DNA of 64,000 nucleotides from Hymenoscyphus infarciens (lineage: Eukaryota > Ascomycota > Leotiomycetes > Helotiales > Helotiaceae), in the NCBI GenBank assembly GCA_001414345.1, contig LLCB01000250.1, positions 1 to 64,000 on the forward strand, written 5' to 3'. A program made the translations under genes and the position numbers. Positions 35,026 to 46,708 of the stretch are shown one piece after another. The notes under the pieces were generated by a model. That model saw only the letters and a program-made list of their open reading frames with translations. It had not been told where the DNA came from and did no database searches. Each line of letters begins with the position of its first letter. The stretch's first letter is position 1.

Positions 35026-38000
35026 ATGCCGAAGAAAAAAGGACGTCGCGGCAGAGGTGGACGGAAATCAAACACAAACTCCCCCAATCCCTCAAACCCG
35101 GCTTCTGACAATGAAGAAACCCTACCACCACCACCAACCTCAAACCCTGTTCTCTTTTCTACCTCATCAGACGAGCCAAAAAGCCCTGGCAAAACAGGCC
35201 AACCAAACCCGCCAAATCCACCAAGCCAACAAGAAGGCGGGAGAACTGGATCCAAAGACTCCGGAACCGCTAGTTCCACCACCTCAGACGAGGTTCGTGA
35301 AATAGAAAGGATGGTCGCCGAAAGCGAGGGCGGCGTGGACCAAATGGAGACCGTGGAAGAAATAGAGAACACCGACACCGATTTACCGTTCCAGCCGAGA
35401 CCTGAGGATATACAATTTGGAGGGGCATATGATATTCCCGAGGGGGAAGAAAGACTAACTAGTAGGTTGGCGAGTCTGGCTGATGATGAGGATGATGATG
35501 GCCCAGACGACGACTACGTAGATGTAGACACAGACCTTCCACATACCCATCACACAGCCGCAGGACATGCACCCCAAATGGCTCAACAACCACAGCAACC
35601 AGAAGGACCCACGACCAAAGAAGCATACGCAGCCAAAGGATACGACACCGACCTCTTCGCCCTACCAGCCGACCCCCGCGGACCATATTCCGAAGGTCAA
35701 ACCCGTCCCCAAGTATTCAGTGGACCTGGGCCAGCACCAGCACGCAAGACGTTCAAGGAGAAGAAGGAAGAACATGAACGGAAAGTCAAAGCAAAGAAAG
35801 GGAATACACCCTCGACAGAATCTGGAGCCTCGTTGGAGGAACCAGAGAAGACGAATGATCGGTCCAACCCTCCTCTAGACCCCATGTTTGCACCCCCCAC
35901 CAGTGTCGAAGGTCCTTACGGGTCAGGTGTAATCGTTCCCGTTATGGGAGTTGATGACCCAGGACCACGAACCCCTATTTTAGATAGATTAGGGGCTTGG
36001 GCAGACCGAGTGGCAGGAGAAGGGAAGAATCCAGAAGACATTCCTCTAGGACAGAGAGACAAGGGGAAGGGTCCAGAAAACGTGGCTGAGAAACCTAAAC
36101 CCAAACCCCTCAACCCAATGTTTGAAAATTACCCACCGAGAAATGATGGGGCTTTCGTGGGTGGTGCTATTCCTGAAAAGATTCTCAAGGCACCAGTGAT
36201 GGGGAGAGATGATGCGACTGTTGGCCCCAGAAGTCCTCGTTTACCTTTCAATTTGGGTCCTCCAATAAGAGATCAGCCTGATCAGCCCAAGAAAGACGAA
36301 CCCAAGAAGGATGAACCCAAAGAGGCACCAAAGGACACCAGAAAGGAGACCGCAGCTCCTCCCACAGCTCTTCCCACGGTTCCTCCCATAAGAGATCAGC
36401 CTGATCGGCCCAAGAAAGACGAACCCAAGAAGGATGAACCCAAAGAGGCACCAAAGGACACCAGAAAGGAGACCGCAGCTCCTCCCACAGCTCCTCCCAC
36501 AGCCCCCAAAGAGAACACCCAAGAAGAGCCCAAGTCCACAGCTACGACCAAGAAAGCTCCTGGAATCTTCCATCCACCCCAACCGTCAGGACAACCCGCA
36601 ACTAAAGATGGCAAAATAGTTCGGGGCCCAGTAATGGGTGTCGCTGACGAGAAAGAACTTAGGAGACAAACCCCGATACCAGTGAAAAGCGCCAGAGAGC
36701 AAGCCGAGAAGGGCGACGGGAAGAAGAGACCTCAAAGTATACTTGACGCAGCTAAACCAGTGGTATGTTCTTTCGTCTCCCTCTCCATTTGATTTCTCCC
36801 CCAGCCCAAACCCAAACCCATCAACGTCGACCCCACAAAGATCCCCCTTTTCCCACCAAGTCTCTCAGGCCTCGCTACCCATCAATGTCCCCAATTCTCG
36901 TCCCCTTCCTCGCTCGAAACAAAAAACCGCTAACTCCTTCCCCAGACAACCCCGGAAATAGAAAAATGGAAAGACTACATCCGCAAAAACCCCGACAAAG
37001 AATGCACAACCCTCGGAGAACAAGCCCTCCTCTCCCTGCACAACGCCCAAGACAACCTCACCTCGGAAATATTCAAATACCGCGCCGCAGCCGAGCTCTT
37101 CCGCAAGAATTACCACCAAGCAGATGAAGACGTCCGCTCGTACCAGAACCTGATAGCAAAGCTCAAAGACGAATATGCACAGCGCCTCGAGAGTCAGAAA
37201 GAGAAATACAAGGAGAAATTGAAAGAGGCGTATAAAACGGATGGCATGGGCAAGTGGAAACAAGAGAACAAACGATTGACCGAGAGAGTCGAGGTGTTGG
37301 AGGGGATGGAGAAGGGGCACGAGTGGTTGATGAAAGAGTGGCGGGTGAAGTTCAATCAAATGGGTGAACAGGTAATCCCGCTCCAGAGGAAGTTGAAGGA
37401 AGTTGGCGAAGAGAATGTTATCCTCGGAGACCGACTTGAGGGGGCAGACCGAGAGGTTGAGGTGTTGGAAAAGCAGATTGAGGGCCTGAGAAAGGAGAGA
37501 GGACCTCTTTCCGACGAAGTGGTGGAAGGAAAATATAAAAGGCGAATAGCGAGAATGAGAAAAGAAACCGAGGAGTTGAAGAAGCGACTGAATGACTACG
37601 GGGCCATTAGCATAGAGAGGGATAAATACTACGACCGACTTTTAGCGCGAGACCGGGAGGCTACCAAGCTTGAAATACAGCTTGACAACTTCAAAAGTGA
37701 TATGAAGTTAAATCGCGACACAATGCTAAAGAGCCAATGCGAGAGGGAGAAGACAAGATTGCAAGAACAAATTGACGAGTTGGAACCGCTCAAGGGTGAG
37801 GTGTGGAAATTGAACGACGAGTCGAATGCACAGAAAGCCGAGCTTAGGGAACAGAAAAGAAAGATTTCGGCACTGAATGATGAGATTTGGGAGATGGACA
37901 ACGATGCCAGCGAGCGCATTGATACGTTGCAAGCGGAACTTGAGGCCGCGAGACAAGATACACTTGGCGCCCCCGAAACCCAAGCATCGCGACAATGCGA

Positions 38001-38959
38001 GCGAGAAAAGGCGAAATTACGACAACAAATTGTCCAGCTGGAGGAAGATCTTAGAGTCGATCTGGAAGCATCTAAGAAGGAGAAAAGCTTCTTGGCGAAT
38101 GCATGGAAGGAGAAAAACCAAGAGTCCAAAAACCAAAAGAAGCACCTTGAAGAGAAGATTCAGGAGATTCAGTCCCAAAAGGCGGAGCTTGAGGAGCAAT
38201 ACAGCCTCATTGATTCGCTCGAAGCGGAAATTAGGGATTGGCAAGAGAACCCTGAGAGAGGAGGTAACCAAGCGGATCCCGACAGCCAAGCAGCAATAAA
38301 ATGCGAGAGAGAGAAGGCGATATTGCAAAGACGAATCGACGAGTTGAAGAAAGATTTGGACAAAGCAAAGAAAGAACCAGATTGGGAAGTTGGTCCGGAC
38401 CCCGATTTCGACTTACCCTCATATACACCATTTAGCTTGAGTACGACTTCCCCCTCTCCCCTCAAAAAAGAGAAAGATATACTAACACCCCACAACAGAA
38501 GACCTGCAATCCAAAGTACTATCATTCGGTCCCTCGTCCCCTCTAACGTACAAACTAGCAATCACCCGCTGCAAAGAAGGCATTCACAACTGCCGCGTCT
38601 CGCGCGCCCTCCGAGGGGCCGCCAACGGCGACGCACGAGTAGCCCTCCTAGCAAGTCGTGAAGCCCTTAAAATAGCCAAAGATATCGGTGACCCAACAGT
38701 TATAGCAAGGAGTCATTACTGGTTTGGCTACGCACTCTGGTATTGTTTCGAGGTGCTAGAAGCTTGGGAAACATTCGAGGAAGGGTTGAAGGTAGAAGGT
38801 GCTTCCGATCAGGTGAGGCAGGATCTGCGGCATTGGATTGATTATTTTAAAGAGGAGGGCGAGAGATTGAACGGGAATTATAAGGGACCGACTAGGGAGA
38901 AAGCTCCGTATGTTAGGAAACTGTTGACGGAGTTTTGGCAGAAGGATGGTGATGATTAG
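35026..38959 (+). CDS. 1230-aa disordered/coiled-coil protein with TPR-like C-terminus
   Basis: Three exons (35026-36762, 36946-38440, 38499-38959) join in frame; introns are 183 bp (GTATGT...GCTAAC...CCCCAG) and 58 bp. The first ATG is 35026. Residues 1 to about 580 are disordered, rich in Pro, Lys, Asp and Glu, beginning with a basic R/G/K patch. P-V-M-G-hydrophobic/Arg motifs recur three times, and a 41-residue unit is duplicated in tandem. Residues about 600-1070 are a long coiled coil with regular heptads (Glu/Lys-rich). The C-terminal 150 residues are helical and TPR-like (R-E-A-L-K-I-A-K; A-W-E-T-F-E-E-G-L). No signal peptide, membrane segment or catalytic motif is seen. The layout suggests a scaffold or cytoskeletal/septal adaptor, which is inference. 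No family recognised; probably lineage-restricted. Confidence 0.8.
36259..36504 (+). repeat. 123-bp in-frame tandem duplication
   Basis: Two copies, 36259-36381 and 36382-36504, are nearly identical and encode a 41-residue Pro/Lys/Asp/Glu-rich unit beginning P-P-I-R-D-Q-P-D. The length is a multiple of three, so the frame is kept. Copy number is a natural place for variation between strains. Confidence 0.92.
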
Positions 38960-39056
38960 ACTTGAGGGAGAGGATGATATGAATTGTTCTCTTTCGTATT
39001 TTTTTTGTAATATGATGGTTTTGTTTAGATATTTTCTTCGAGCTTTGCGAATTGGA

Positions 39057-40331
39057 TTACAATGGCAAGATACTGCTCATCGGAATCTCCCAGAACCAGC
39101 CTGCTATAACCATGGCACCAACACTCATAGTCAATGCCATGAGAAAATTGACTTCGTTGTTGTCGAGTATGCCCAATAAACCACTCTCAACAACTCGGCT
39201 TGGTTTTTCGTCGCCAAAAGTTGGTTCCCGCCATTTCTTCGTGGCATCATATCGATCTGGGTCTCCCATCTTCTTATCCAGGTCATCCTCAATTGTTTGA
39301 GTTGGGATCGAGTTTTTGCCCTCTCCATTTAAGAAATTCTTCTTGACTTCTGCCCGTTTCTTGTAATGCATGCTGCTTGGTCCGGATTTGGAAACAAGAA
39401 CTGTCTTTCCACCTTCTCCCTCAACGATGCGACCTGTTCTCGTGTCAACCACACTTCGTTGTAACCAGCCACCCAGGAAACTATCCAGTAGACTTCCCAA
39501 AGCACCCCATATAGCCATGGCGAAAGAGAATCGTTGTCTCTTCATCAAGGACCAACCGTACGTCGGCAGAGAAGCCGGACAAAATGGGAGTAACGCAACA
39601 GATGCTGCGACGATAATGAGCGAGCCAAGTAACCCCGCAGCAAGACCCCCAAGCGTCACACCCCCATTTGTTCCCGGAGGCACTTGTCGAAGTGTGAGGG
39701 ATGTGATGAGACGTGGTTTGCTCTTCGAAAGAATGCCCAGTTCCGAACTAAATGTATCCGCGGCCACTGCGGCATAATTCGCGATTATTCCGACTACCAA
39801 GAGATCTCCGGGCCAGGAGTAACATGCTTCTACGGGAACGAGGTTTTGATCGCGTTGGTAAAGTTGGTAGGCATGGAGGAGGGTAAGGACTGAAGCGACT
39901 CCGGAATTTGCGAGAACTGTAGATAATAGATTAGTCAATTATTTCAATGACAAGATGGAAATATGCGACATGGTGTTTCAAGGTATGGTGTTTACCTTGA
40001 ATATGTGTTCTCGCGCCCTCGCCGCCCGCATTCCCAGAGGCCTGCATTGTAAGTTTGGCCTTGACATCGTGCTTCACCTGCAAACCATCAATCAGTACAA
40101 ATCCAATCCCGCACAAGGATAAAACAAGAAAATGCGAGTCCAGACCTTCGTGACTCTTGTGCCAGCAAGGAAGAACACGATCAAGAGCGCAAATGGTAAA
40201 TTCCACGGGTGTACGGCGTGGGCAGCAGCTGTCAGAACCGCCGCGACGATTCCGGCAGGCGTGAGAGACTTGTGCGACCATGATCGATAGACCATGGCCA
40301 GGGCAACAGGTACGGCTATTACTGCCTTCAT
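39057..40331 (-). CDS. TMEM19/DUF92 family integral membrane protein
   Basis: Three exons (40146-40331, 39996-40077, 39057-39916) with introns of 68 and 79 bp give 375 aa. Several hydrophobic segments are visible, including the first near residue 1-20 and others near 35-60, 130-150, 190-215 and the C-terminus. Family hallmarks: K-V-K-H-D-V-K-A-K-L near residue 62, G-G-E-G-A-R-T-H-I-Q-V-L-A-N, A-A-D-T-F-S-S-E-L-G, P-P-G-T-N-G-G-V-T and L-L-D-S-F-L-G. Relatives include mammalian TMEM19 and plant VTE6, a phytyl-phosphate kinase; the fungal role is not settled. The first intron has a GTCTGG donor, weaker than usual. The frame continues upstream to 40478, but 40331 is the better-supported start. 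Confidence 0.9.
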
Positions 40332-40802
40332 TGTGCGGTATCTCGATACGGATATCTGCGATGGAGAGTTGTGGTGTTGTTGAACGGGAATGAAAGGTTG
40401 GAGAGCCAGCCTGCAGGTGCGACGGGAGCTTGTGGTGAGCTTGTGACGACACGAGGGGTAGCGTAGCTTGTTGCTCAAAAGTCAACAAAGTGAGTTGAGC
40501 TTCTAGTGAAAGCTGTATTTCCAAGTTTGGTTGCATGTCGCCAAATGTCATATAGGTACGTATTCTACAAAAAATAAAATAGAGGAACAAAATCAGATTA
40601 GAGCAATAGTGAGTAAATAGTGAAAGTTGCCTTATAAGTTCCGTGGCACGTTTTCAATTGTCCCAAATGTTCTGCCTCGGCAAACGGATATCAGATTTAT
40701 CTTATTAGTGAAGTACTAGTAAGCTCTCGGTTCTCGATCTCAAATATCACCATCTACTAGCACAGTGTTAGTAACTTAGTCCCAGCAAATACCAACCAAA
40801 CA
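40332..40802. other. spacer between TMEM19 and FAD oxidoreductase genes
   Basis: Both neighbours are on the minus strand. This gap should hold the TMEM19 promoter and the oxidoreductase is terminated just past 40803. Nothing else seen. Confidence 0.45.
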
Positions 40803-42304
40803 TCAAACAAAAACCCCCCGCATATCCTTAACCCTTACCTCATCACTCCCCCTCGCCTCCCCAACCCTCTCCGCACTCATCCTATACGACTCCGGTAAAT
40901 CAACCTCTTCCACCTCGCTCCCCAACAGCAACTCCACCGCCGCCTTCGCACTCAAACAAGCATTTGGCATGCCGTGACCAGTGAAGCCTGCACAAATCCA
41001 AAGTCCTTTGCCACCACCCAGTTCCTCACTTACTTCCCCAACCCACGGTTCGCCATCCCGACTGTATCCCATAATCCCACTCCATTCATGGGTAGCCTCC
41101 AATTCCGTTACTTCAGGTGCAGTTTGCAAATCAAGAGCATCGATGAGTGCACGTCGGAGATAATCAGCAGCGGGCGGTGAGATGAAAGAATCATCTGAGA
41201 TGCCAACACCTGCATTCGCGCCATAATGTCGTCCACCTCCAAACATTAATTCCCCTCCTTTAGCTTTCGATTCCGTGGAATGAGGAGATGAGGAGAAAGG
41301 ACGTTGAACAAGGTAATCAGATGTATAAACCGTATGCACATCATCATACCCCACAAACCCATAGCTATGCTCCAAAGGCTTGTGAGTGGAGGAAGCAGGA
41401 CTCATAGCAGTGGGTGGAAGAAGCGCACTCATTTCTCCCTGTACTGGCACGATGAGATCGCTAAATTGGGGGAGGAGGGCAGAGGTGTATGCATTCGTCG
41501 TTAGGAGCACGTTTTTCGCTGCTATCATTCCGCGCTCTGTGTGAATAATCCAAGCACTATCCTCGAATTTCTGGAGATGCGTTACTGGAGTATTAGTTTG
41601 CAAGTTGAATTTCGATTCCTCGCTCTCGAGAAGTTTTTCTAGAAGCCAGCAAACGAGTTTATAAGGCCAAAGCGAAGCGGCATTTTCCTGGACGAAAGCT
41701 CCCACAGCTGTTGGGATGCGAAGATCCGAGAGCGATGGATTGGTTGATTCCGTGGTGATAACTTGAACTTGTTTCGCCAACTCCGGAGCATATTTCTGTA
41801 AGATTTCCAGAAACAATAAACCCTGCTCAAACATTCCCTCATCGGTGAAAGCATGACATCCCTTCACAGATCTCCATTCACAAGGAATTTCATTCTCCTC
41901 CACCAACTTCTTGAGCGTCTCATAGTTCCTCAATTCAAAAGCCGAAATTTCGGGTCCGGAACCGTAGACTGCTGGTTGGCAATGGCCTCCATTCTATGTT
42001 CGTCAGTTGATGCTCATTCATGAGACAGGGATTGCGGACTCACACGACCAGTGGCACCCCAACATGCTTCTCGAGCTTCTAACATTACTACATCGAGATC
42101 TTTTCCGCGAACATCTTGGAGGAGGAAATGAGCTGCGGAGGCGCCGGCGATTCCACTTCCTATGATCACTAAGTCTGCTTTGGTGGGGAGGGAAGAAGTG
42201 GTGCGGTGACCGAACAGTTTCTTAGAGGGTTCTCGATGCCAGAATGAGGCTGTTGATTTTGGAGTTGGGAGGGAGGATTGTCCGCTGGGTTTCGGGACCG
42301 TCAT
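40803..42304 (-). CDS. FAD-dependent amino-acid oxidase-type (DAO) oxidoreductase
   Basis: Two exons (42044-42304, 40803-41993) with a 50-bp intron give 483 aa. A Rossmann dinucleotide-binding motif G-S-G-I-A-G at 49-54 follows a short beta strand (A-D-L-V-I-I). E-A-R near residue 77 is the expected ribose-binding acidic end of strand 2. A second family motif, Y-T-S-A-L-L-P, and the closing G-L-W-I-C-A-G-F-T-G-H-G-M near residue 430 place it in the DAO/glycine-oxidase-like family. These enzymes oxidise secondary or primary amines such as sarcosine, proline or N-methyl compounds, giving peroxide. Substrate cannot be told. No secretion signal or clear peroxisomal C-terminus (ends G-V-F-V). Confidence 0.92.
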
Positions 42305-42502
42305 TTTTGAGATTTTTGAAGAAAATAGGATGAAGGAAAAAGAGTTTGGAGTTTGGAGATGCTTTATATCGAGGTTGCGATGTTATCACGGAAACGAATC
42401 GCAGCCAATGGTAAGTGGGGGAAGCCCTTCCACGTGACGGCCTTTGTCCCTTCACCTCCAGCTGGAAACTTCTCATTCTATTTACGATCTAGAAACATCT
42501 TC

Positions 42503-43167
42503 TTAATCCGAGTCCTCCTCCCCAAGAGCCGTCTCCTCACCGCCCTTCGAATTCTCAAACGCTGCTGTGGCTTTTTCAAACGCCTTATTGTTCCTGGCCT
42601 CCAGTTCTTGAGCTTCTCCTTTGACACTTGGTGGTGTTTTTTCCAACATGATTTTGGAGAGGTCGATTGCTGCTTCGCGGTTTTTGGCCATGTTTTTCTT
42701 TACGAGACCTGGTTGTTTGATTTGTGTCAGTGCGAGAAGGAGAAAGAAGCAGGTGGGAGAGTGAAGGGATGCGGAGAAGAGAGAGAGCTCAGGGGAGACA
42801 CACCACCAACATGCAACTTCTCAAACGTCTCTTTATTCTCCACCATGAGCCCGAGTTGGGTTTCTGTCAAGGAAACGATTTTCTTCATTTTCTCGAGGGT
42901 TTCGATACTTTCGGCTTCAGTTGGTGTGAGTCCCTGCATCAATTAGCATCCATTCATCCACATCTCACATCCCGGAAACCAGGAGTCAGGAAATGACTTC
43001 ACCTCAAACTCCTTAATCCCCTTCCTGATAGTCGAAGAAATGGAGTTACTCTTTGTACCGAGTTTTACCGCGTCGCCCAATTTCAACGCTGGCCCCTTTT
43101 CCACAAGTTTAACTGTTTTGCCGAGTTTCCTCTCGATGTCTGTGAGGTTCTTGTTTACTTTGTCCAT
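42503..43167 (-). CDS. HsbA-like helical protein lacking a signal peptide
   Basis: Three exons (43003-43167, 42804-42933, 42503-42708) with introns of 69 and 95 bp give 166 aa. The protein is all-helical and Lys/Glu-rich. The stretch L-T-P-T-E-A-E-S-I-E-T-L near residue 57 through K-E-T-F-E-K-L-H-V-G-G-L-V-K-K-N resembles the hydrophobic surface binding protein A / cell wall galactomannoprotein fold, where a loop of K-x-x-F-x-x-x-G-L-x-x-x-V follows the third helix. Those proteins normally carry a signal peptide; none is visible here, and the C-terminus is acidic (E-E-D-S-D). Either an intracellular derivative or an unrelated helical protein; the match is by pattern only. Confidence 0.68.
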
Positions 43168-44170
43168 GGTTGCTGTATTTGTGTAATTTGTTGGCTTGTC
43201 TGGGAGTGTGGATTTGAGACTTGATATCGTGATGAGTTGGATTGAGAGTTTGAGAGTTGATGAATTGGTGAGATGAAAAGAGGATGGGGAGTTCCAATCT
43301 TTTATACCTCTCATTCCATCCCATCTCATCTTCTACTCCATTCAATCATGGCAACGCAACTTCACATGTTGCCTCATCTGCACAGCTCCCTCGAACCGTG
43401 CACAAGCTCAGAACTGAGTTGTCCCGAGGCTGTGTTATGTTTTGTTGTCAAGAAAGGCTAAGAAGCGATGCGAGAGATACCCAATGCGGTAACACCTTGA
43501 TGCGACACCATAAATTGCGGGTAAACCAGTATTTCCGTAACTTTTTTGTTTCGGGTTGAGCTGCACCAGAACCGTCTATGCTTCATGGCATAAGGTTTTA
43601 CCAGTGACGAGAAGATCGGATGACGGGGCTGAGAGAATCATGCCGAGGTACGATGGATGACTTGAACGAACTTCAAGAGAAGAGTATAGGTCGAGAGTTG
43701 TGGGATTTGTAGGATTTGCCTTGGGAAGAGTTTGGTCGATTGTGGGGGGTTTTGAAGTCAATGTTGGCATCGTCGCATCGGGTATTTGCTGCACTTCTGA
43801 GGAGAGATATAATTTTGAAGCGAGGAAACCCAAGAAGTAACAAAATCAAGGGACGGATGTGAAGTGCCTCGAGCAGGTCTCTTCTTCGCTTCGAAGAAGT
43901 GACTCTATTAAACTAAGGTCTCCAAGGACTCTTTCATTTCCTCATCTTCATATTACTTGACTTACTCCAAGTTTCCAGAAATTTTCTTGTTTCTAGAGTT
44001 CGACATAATCTCCTTCTTTAACACTCAATTCTCCTCCGAGTACTTTACCCCCTCTCTCGCTAAACTCCAACTCCACAAAACAACAAACTTCAAAACTCCA
44101 AGCGCTCATATTCGTATGGCTTTTTGACTTCGAAGCTTGTCTAGACTTCTCGGATCACCCGACTCAAAAC
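43168..44170. other. intergenic, no supported gene
   Basis: The minus ORF at 43576-43833 begins with TTG and has no motif. The rest is featureless until the GC-rich repeat family. Confidence 0.45.
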
Positions 44171-44175
44171 ACCTG

Positions 44176-45110
44176 CTCCAATCATCTGGAAGTTCAATGT
44201 TTTGTTGCACATCGCACCGTCGATGAGATCGTTGTCGAAACCTAGAAGACGACGGCGAGCGGCGGACGACGGCAAGTTGAGACTTATCTGTTAGTGAAAA
44301 AGAGCAAAGTCAAACCAACCGTTCTATCCACCTGACGTTTTCTCCAATCAAATAATAGTTCAAGGTATTTTGTTACATATCGTAATCACCGTCCGTCCGC
44401 CGTCCTGTGGAATCTCCTCGACGGCGGACGGTGAGTTGAAGTGAGAGAGAGTAAAGACAAATCTATCGTTCACCTCAAAGTTTCAACTCCAGTCATTTCC
44501 CGATTCAACATTTTTTGTTGCATATCACAAAATATCGCCAAACGTCCCATGGTCATGATCATGGTACGCCGTCGTGGAATCTCGTCGGGCGGCGGACGGC
44601 GAACTAAGCCAACTCACAGTCGCCCTTTTTTTAGTTTCGTTTCGTTTCTAAACTCTATTCGCTCTCTACTACACCTTTCTTTTTGCTTTGTAGACTATGG
44701 CTCTAAGTAGTAAAGCGAGTTTTGTTTTATAGCAGGATAGGAGTCATTTTTAGCCCACCATCCCCCCACCTAGTTTGATTATCCACTGACAGCGTAAACA
44801 AAGAAATCCCAACAATTCCAGTTGGCATCTTACTACACCAAGTAAATTATGGAGCATAGTGAAGTCAATTGTTTTTGCGTATTACCTATATTGAGTTAAT
44901 TAGCTCAGAGCCAAAACTCAATTGATTCTCATGAGTTGTATTGTTGGAACGCACAGGAGGACCAATCACATGACTCGGTAAATCAGCGGTTACTTTATTA
45001 TTTTGCTGCGTATCGCTTTATCATCACCGCGGTGGATGGTTTTCGTTGTTGACGAAATCCTGACGGTTATCGTGGCTGGCGATGAGATGATGAGAGTCCG
45101 GTGCAAGCGA
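44176..45110. repeat. degenerate GC-rich repeat family, four copies
   Basis: Copies begin near 44176, 44342, 44487 and 44961. Each starts with CTCCAATCA-like sequence, then TTCAA, then TTTTGTTGCATATCGC-like sequence. The first three continue into CGGCGGACGG-type sequence. In the second copy, 44393-44404 (CCGTCCGCCGTC) and 44420-44431 are perfect 12-bp inverted arms around a 15-bp loop. Spacing is about 166 and 145 bp, then a gap to the fourth copy. No coding potential was recognised. Confidence 0.7.
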
Positions 45111-45364
45111 ACACCCCCAAAACCGCTTCATGCTCCATTGTCACTTACCTTTTCTTCTTATAAACTTTTTATTCATCTCCTATCCGTTCTTAGTCCCAAA
45201 CGTACCCTTCTATTGTTTGCATCGAAGTTACAACGGCAAATTGTTTTCCCGTCTGCTCATATGCAGGAACAGGGAATAGGTTACACAGCATAAAACCAAC
45301 ACCTCCAAATGTTGGACTCAAACGCCATCTCCTGATTCCGTGCAAACGGCCACTCACGAAGAAA

Positions 45365-46534
45365 ATGGGGCATTTTACGGCCATGACTAGGTGGAGGTGT
45401 GAGATTTGCGAAATTGATATGTCGTGGTATTGTCACCACGAGCACATTTCTGGCGAGGAACATGCAGCTGCGGTTGTTGCAGCGGGGAAGGACAACCCGA
45501 GCAGAGTGTCTAGAGCATCGACCTCGGGAAGCGATGAAAAGCGATGGACATGCACTATCTGCCAAATGGAAATGGAATTGCAAAATCGGGAATCACACCT
45601 GTCTGGTAGGCGACACGTATCGAATGCAGCAAAAGAGGAGCGGGAAAAGGTGTTCCAAGACTCGACTGCGCAAAGACCCAGCTCTCAAAAATCCAGCGCC
45701 CAAAAACCGACAACCCAAGAAGACAGTAAACGATGGACGTGTACTATTTGCAAGGACGTAATGCATATCCAAGGACGGGATTTTCACCTATCTAGCAGCT
45801 ACCATAACAAAGCAGCGAAAATGGCAACATCCGAGGCGGAGGCGAGAGATTTCCAAGCACCAAGAGCTCATACAGATGGAACAATATGGAAGTGTACTGT
45901 TTGCGATATTGAAATTTCGGAAGGGAACAAAAAATCTCACCTCTCTGGCAAGCAACATAAAATTGCTGCTCAGTCCCTCTCAGAATGCAACAGCAACTCG
46001 ACAAGCTCTGCATCCATGACTGTGAAACTACCTTTAGCAAGCAGTGGAGCAGATGCAACACCCGAGCAATCGCAGTCAGCTATTCTCGATCGCGTTCAAA
46101 AACTGGTCAAAGGTATCAAGGTACCTCAAGAAGCAACACCACAACCACATCACCAGAGAGCTGGTAATAGTGGGAAGAAGAAGAAAAAGAAGGGAAGCAG
46201 AAACCACCAGGTACTGTGACTCTATAATTCCACCTACCCCGCTAACAAAAACAACTAGGCTCCAACCGGACCCCTCGACTCCTTCTTCCTCTCTTATGGC
46301 GACTTTCCATATGATTCTTCCCAACCGCCCGCAGATTCATCACGTTCCTTCGAAAATTATCTTACGAGAAGATGGTACGAGCGAGACAGCTACTCACCTG
46401 ACTCGCCGGCGACATTGAAAGACTACAGAACAGATCATCGGGAACGATATCAAGCAGCACTTACTTCCGAGTTCAACCTCTGGTTCGGAACGGAAGAAAA
46501 TCTCACGGGTTGGCATTCTCTATGTCGTGCGATG
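45365..46534 (+). pseudogene. zinc-finger protein gene, 5' part, disrupted by Copia insertion
   Basis: Exon 1 (45365-46210) and exon 2 (46259 on) join across a 48-bp intron and encode four C2H2 fingers of the U1/matrin-like type: W-x-C-x2-C, an interval of about a dozen residues, then H-x-S/L-G-x-x-H. They start near residues 9, 58, 121 and 174. A Lys-rich patch and a Y-G-D-F-P-Y-D segment follow, then the conserved W-F-G-T-E-x-x-x-x-W-H-S-L-C-R-A. The frame then runs into the LTR and stops at 46588. The missing C-terminus is found at 52133-52457, beyond the retrotransposon. Four-finger proteins of this kind may bind structured or double-stranded RNA; that role is inference. Confidence 0.9.
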
Positions 46535-46708
46535 TGCAAGGTCAAGGGAAGTGTTACAGGCATTCAAAAGTGTGAGGTGGAGAATTAGGTATTGATTGCT
46601 ACTAGGAGAGAACTATCTACTGTGCGTAGGAGGGAGTATAAGTACTCTAAGAGTAAGCTAAACCTAATCGGGTAGCTATTATAAGAGTGAATATCTAATA
46701 TAATAATA
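46535..46708 (-). repeat. Copia 3' LTR (left copy)
   Basis: 174 bp; pairs with 51959-52132. About twenty differences, nearly all transitions. The part touching the zinc-finger gene keeps C residues, and the inner end has them changed to T. Confidence 0.9.

Noticed and set aside
36241..36614. Trp/Gly-rich minus ORFs
   Set aside because: Antisense shadows of the Pro/Lys-rich duplicated segment of the large plus-strand gene.
43576..43833. 85-codon minus ORF
   Set aside because: Starts with TTG rather than ATG and has no motif.
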